A program made the position numbers and the translations under genes. 64,000 nucleotides of DNA from Aquimarina spinulae (GTDB lineage: Bacteria > Bacteroidota > Bacteroidia > Flavobacteriales > Flavobacteriaceae): the NCBI RefSeq assembly GCF_943373825.1, contig NZ_CALSBP010000001.1, forward strand, positions 620,001-684,000, read 5' to 3'. Below the pieces are notes generated by a model, which ran no database searches, was not told the origin of the DNA, and worked only from the letters and a program-made list of their open reading frames with translations. Below are positions 63,610-64,000 of the stretch, piece after piece (the stretch's first letter is position 1; every line of letters begins with the position of its first letter).

Positions 63610-64000
63610 TTAGTGTCTTTTTCTTCGTTCTTTAATTCTTGCCAGCATACGTTTGTGAAAATCTGCTTCTGCTTTTATGAGCTTTAGAATTTTCTTACTC
63701 GACATGACTTTCTTTAAACCGACGATTAATTTTTTTCGGGATTGCGATTTCTGTTCTTCTACCTCCAGAAAACTGTTTATAGCATCCTCGGCTTGCTTAT
63801 CACTTAAACCGTTAGGGTTATCGTTGGCTTCTTTTATACTTCTAATTAATTTACGCTCTCGGCGTCTAAGTTTTCCAACGGTCTCTTCATGTGCATTATA
63901 AACGGGCCAGAATTGTTGTGCTTCTTTACTGGTTAAATCTAATTTTTCAGTAATATATGCGATTTTAAATGCCTTTATTTTTTCTCTTGACCCATGTTGA
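63610..64000 (-). CDS. Spy/CpxP-like protein, N-terminus outside the window
   Basis: The minus-strand frame is open from 64000 to the stop at 63610-63612, giving 129 complete residues. The product starts QHGSREKIKAFKIAYITEKL and continues LTSKEAQQFWPVYNAHEETV, then a long helix (LRRRERKLIRSIKEAND) and a basic tail ending RRKRH. This pattern (ITEKLDLTxxEAQxFWPVY) is typical of flavobacterial periplasmic Spy/CpxP-type sensors coded beside ECF sigma genes. The start codon and signal peptide should lie past 64000. Confidence 0.8.
   Translation of the reverse strand, partial: QHGSREKIKAFKIAYITEKLDLTSKEAQQFWPVYNAHEETVGKLRRRERKLIRSIKEANDNPNGLSDKQAEDAINSFLEVEEQKSQSRKKLIVGLKKVMSSKKILKLIKAEADFHKRMLARIKERRKRH

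Overview
This window looks like chromosome of a marine flavobacterium (Bacteroidota, Flavobacteriaceae; an Aquimarina-like genome is my guess from gene style only). The support is the AT-rich base composition, a SusC/SusD pair with a FecR-type anti-sigma factor, many lipoproteins with acidic residues right after the lipobox cysteine, near absence of Shine-Dalgarno sequences, and promoter-like TAnnTTTG boxes. I see no rRNA, tRNA, CRISPR array, prophage or insertion sequence.

1-8.3 kb (mostly + strand): a Crp/Fnr regulator, a methyltransferase-like protein, a CPBP membrane protease, an ABM-family monooxygenase, a threonine synthase-like PLP enzyme, and then a tandem array of four paralogous two-domain lipoproteins. 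The paralogs share a signal peptide, a 5' leader and a C-terminal Ig-like domain but differ strongly in the middle. This is the most unusual locus here. 8.3-16.9 kb (- strand): a tightly packed operon of an unusual ClpP-like/M28 fusion protease, a EutB/BhcB-like dehydratase, an EutC/BhcD-like reductase and an aminotransferase; then a ureohydrolase with a ketopantoate reductase-like protein, and an alpha/beta hydrolase with a Crp/Fnr regulator. 17-28 kb: a beta-lactamase-fold hydrolase carrying a CBM9-like domain, a DJ-1/PfpI protein next to a GlxA-type AraC regulator that lacks a normal start codon, a hydrolase/ECF-sigma/membrane-protein operon, and small secreted proteins around an AraC regulator. 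27-33 kb: TauE/SafE permease, M1 and M28 peptidases, and a propeller protein with two SnoaL-like domains.

33-45 kb: a cell-surface-signalling uptake locus. A divergent ECF sigma gene (again without a standard start codon) faces fecR - susC (with STN domain) - susD - zinc metallohydrolase lipoprotein - DUF4302 lipoprotein, followed by an MFS transporter and a CBM9-like lipoprotein. 45-47.4 kb: a + strand OsmC / double-ACT / DinB / winged-helix operon preceded by two copies of a palindrome. 47.4-55.4 kb: a fatty-acid beta-oxidation regulon, MarR - fadN - fadA - fadE plus a separate acyl-CoA ligase gene. The same 14-bp palindrome core lies upstream of both transcription units, so the MarR protein probably controls both. 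55.7-64 kb: isochorismatase-like hydrolase, purL, small membrane and lipoproteins, an RsmB-like rRNA methyltransferase, a BNR-repeat lipoprotein, and the 3' part of a Spy-like gene cut by the window edge.

Several intergenic regions hold structured DNA that the genes do not explain: long hairpins at 2547-2607, 4514-4608, 7133-7236 and 32992-33063, and a 22-bp sequence present exactly twice in inverse orientation (4550-4571 and 61138-61159), with a 14-bp core at 13628-13641.
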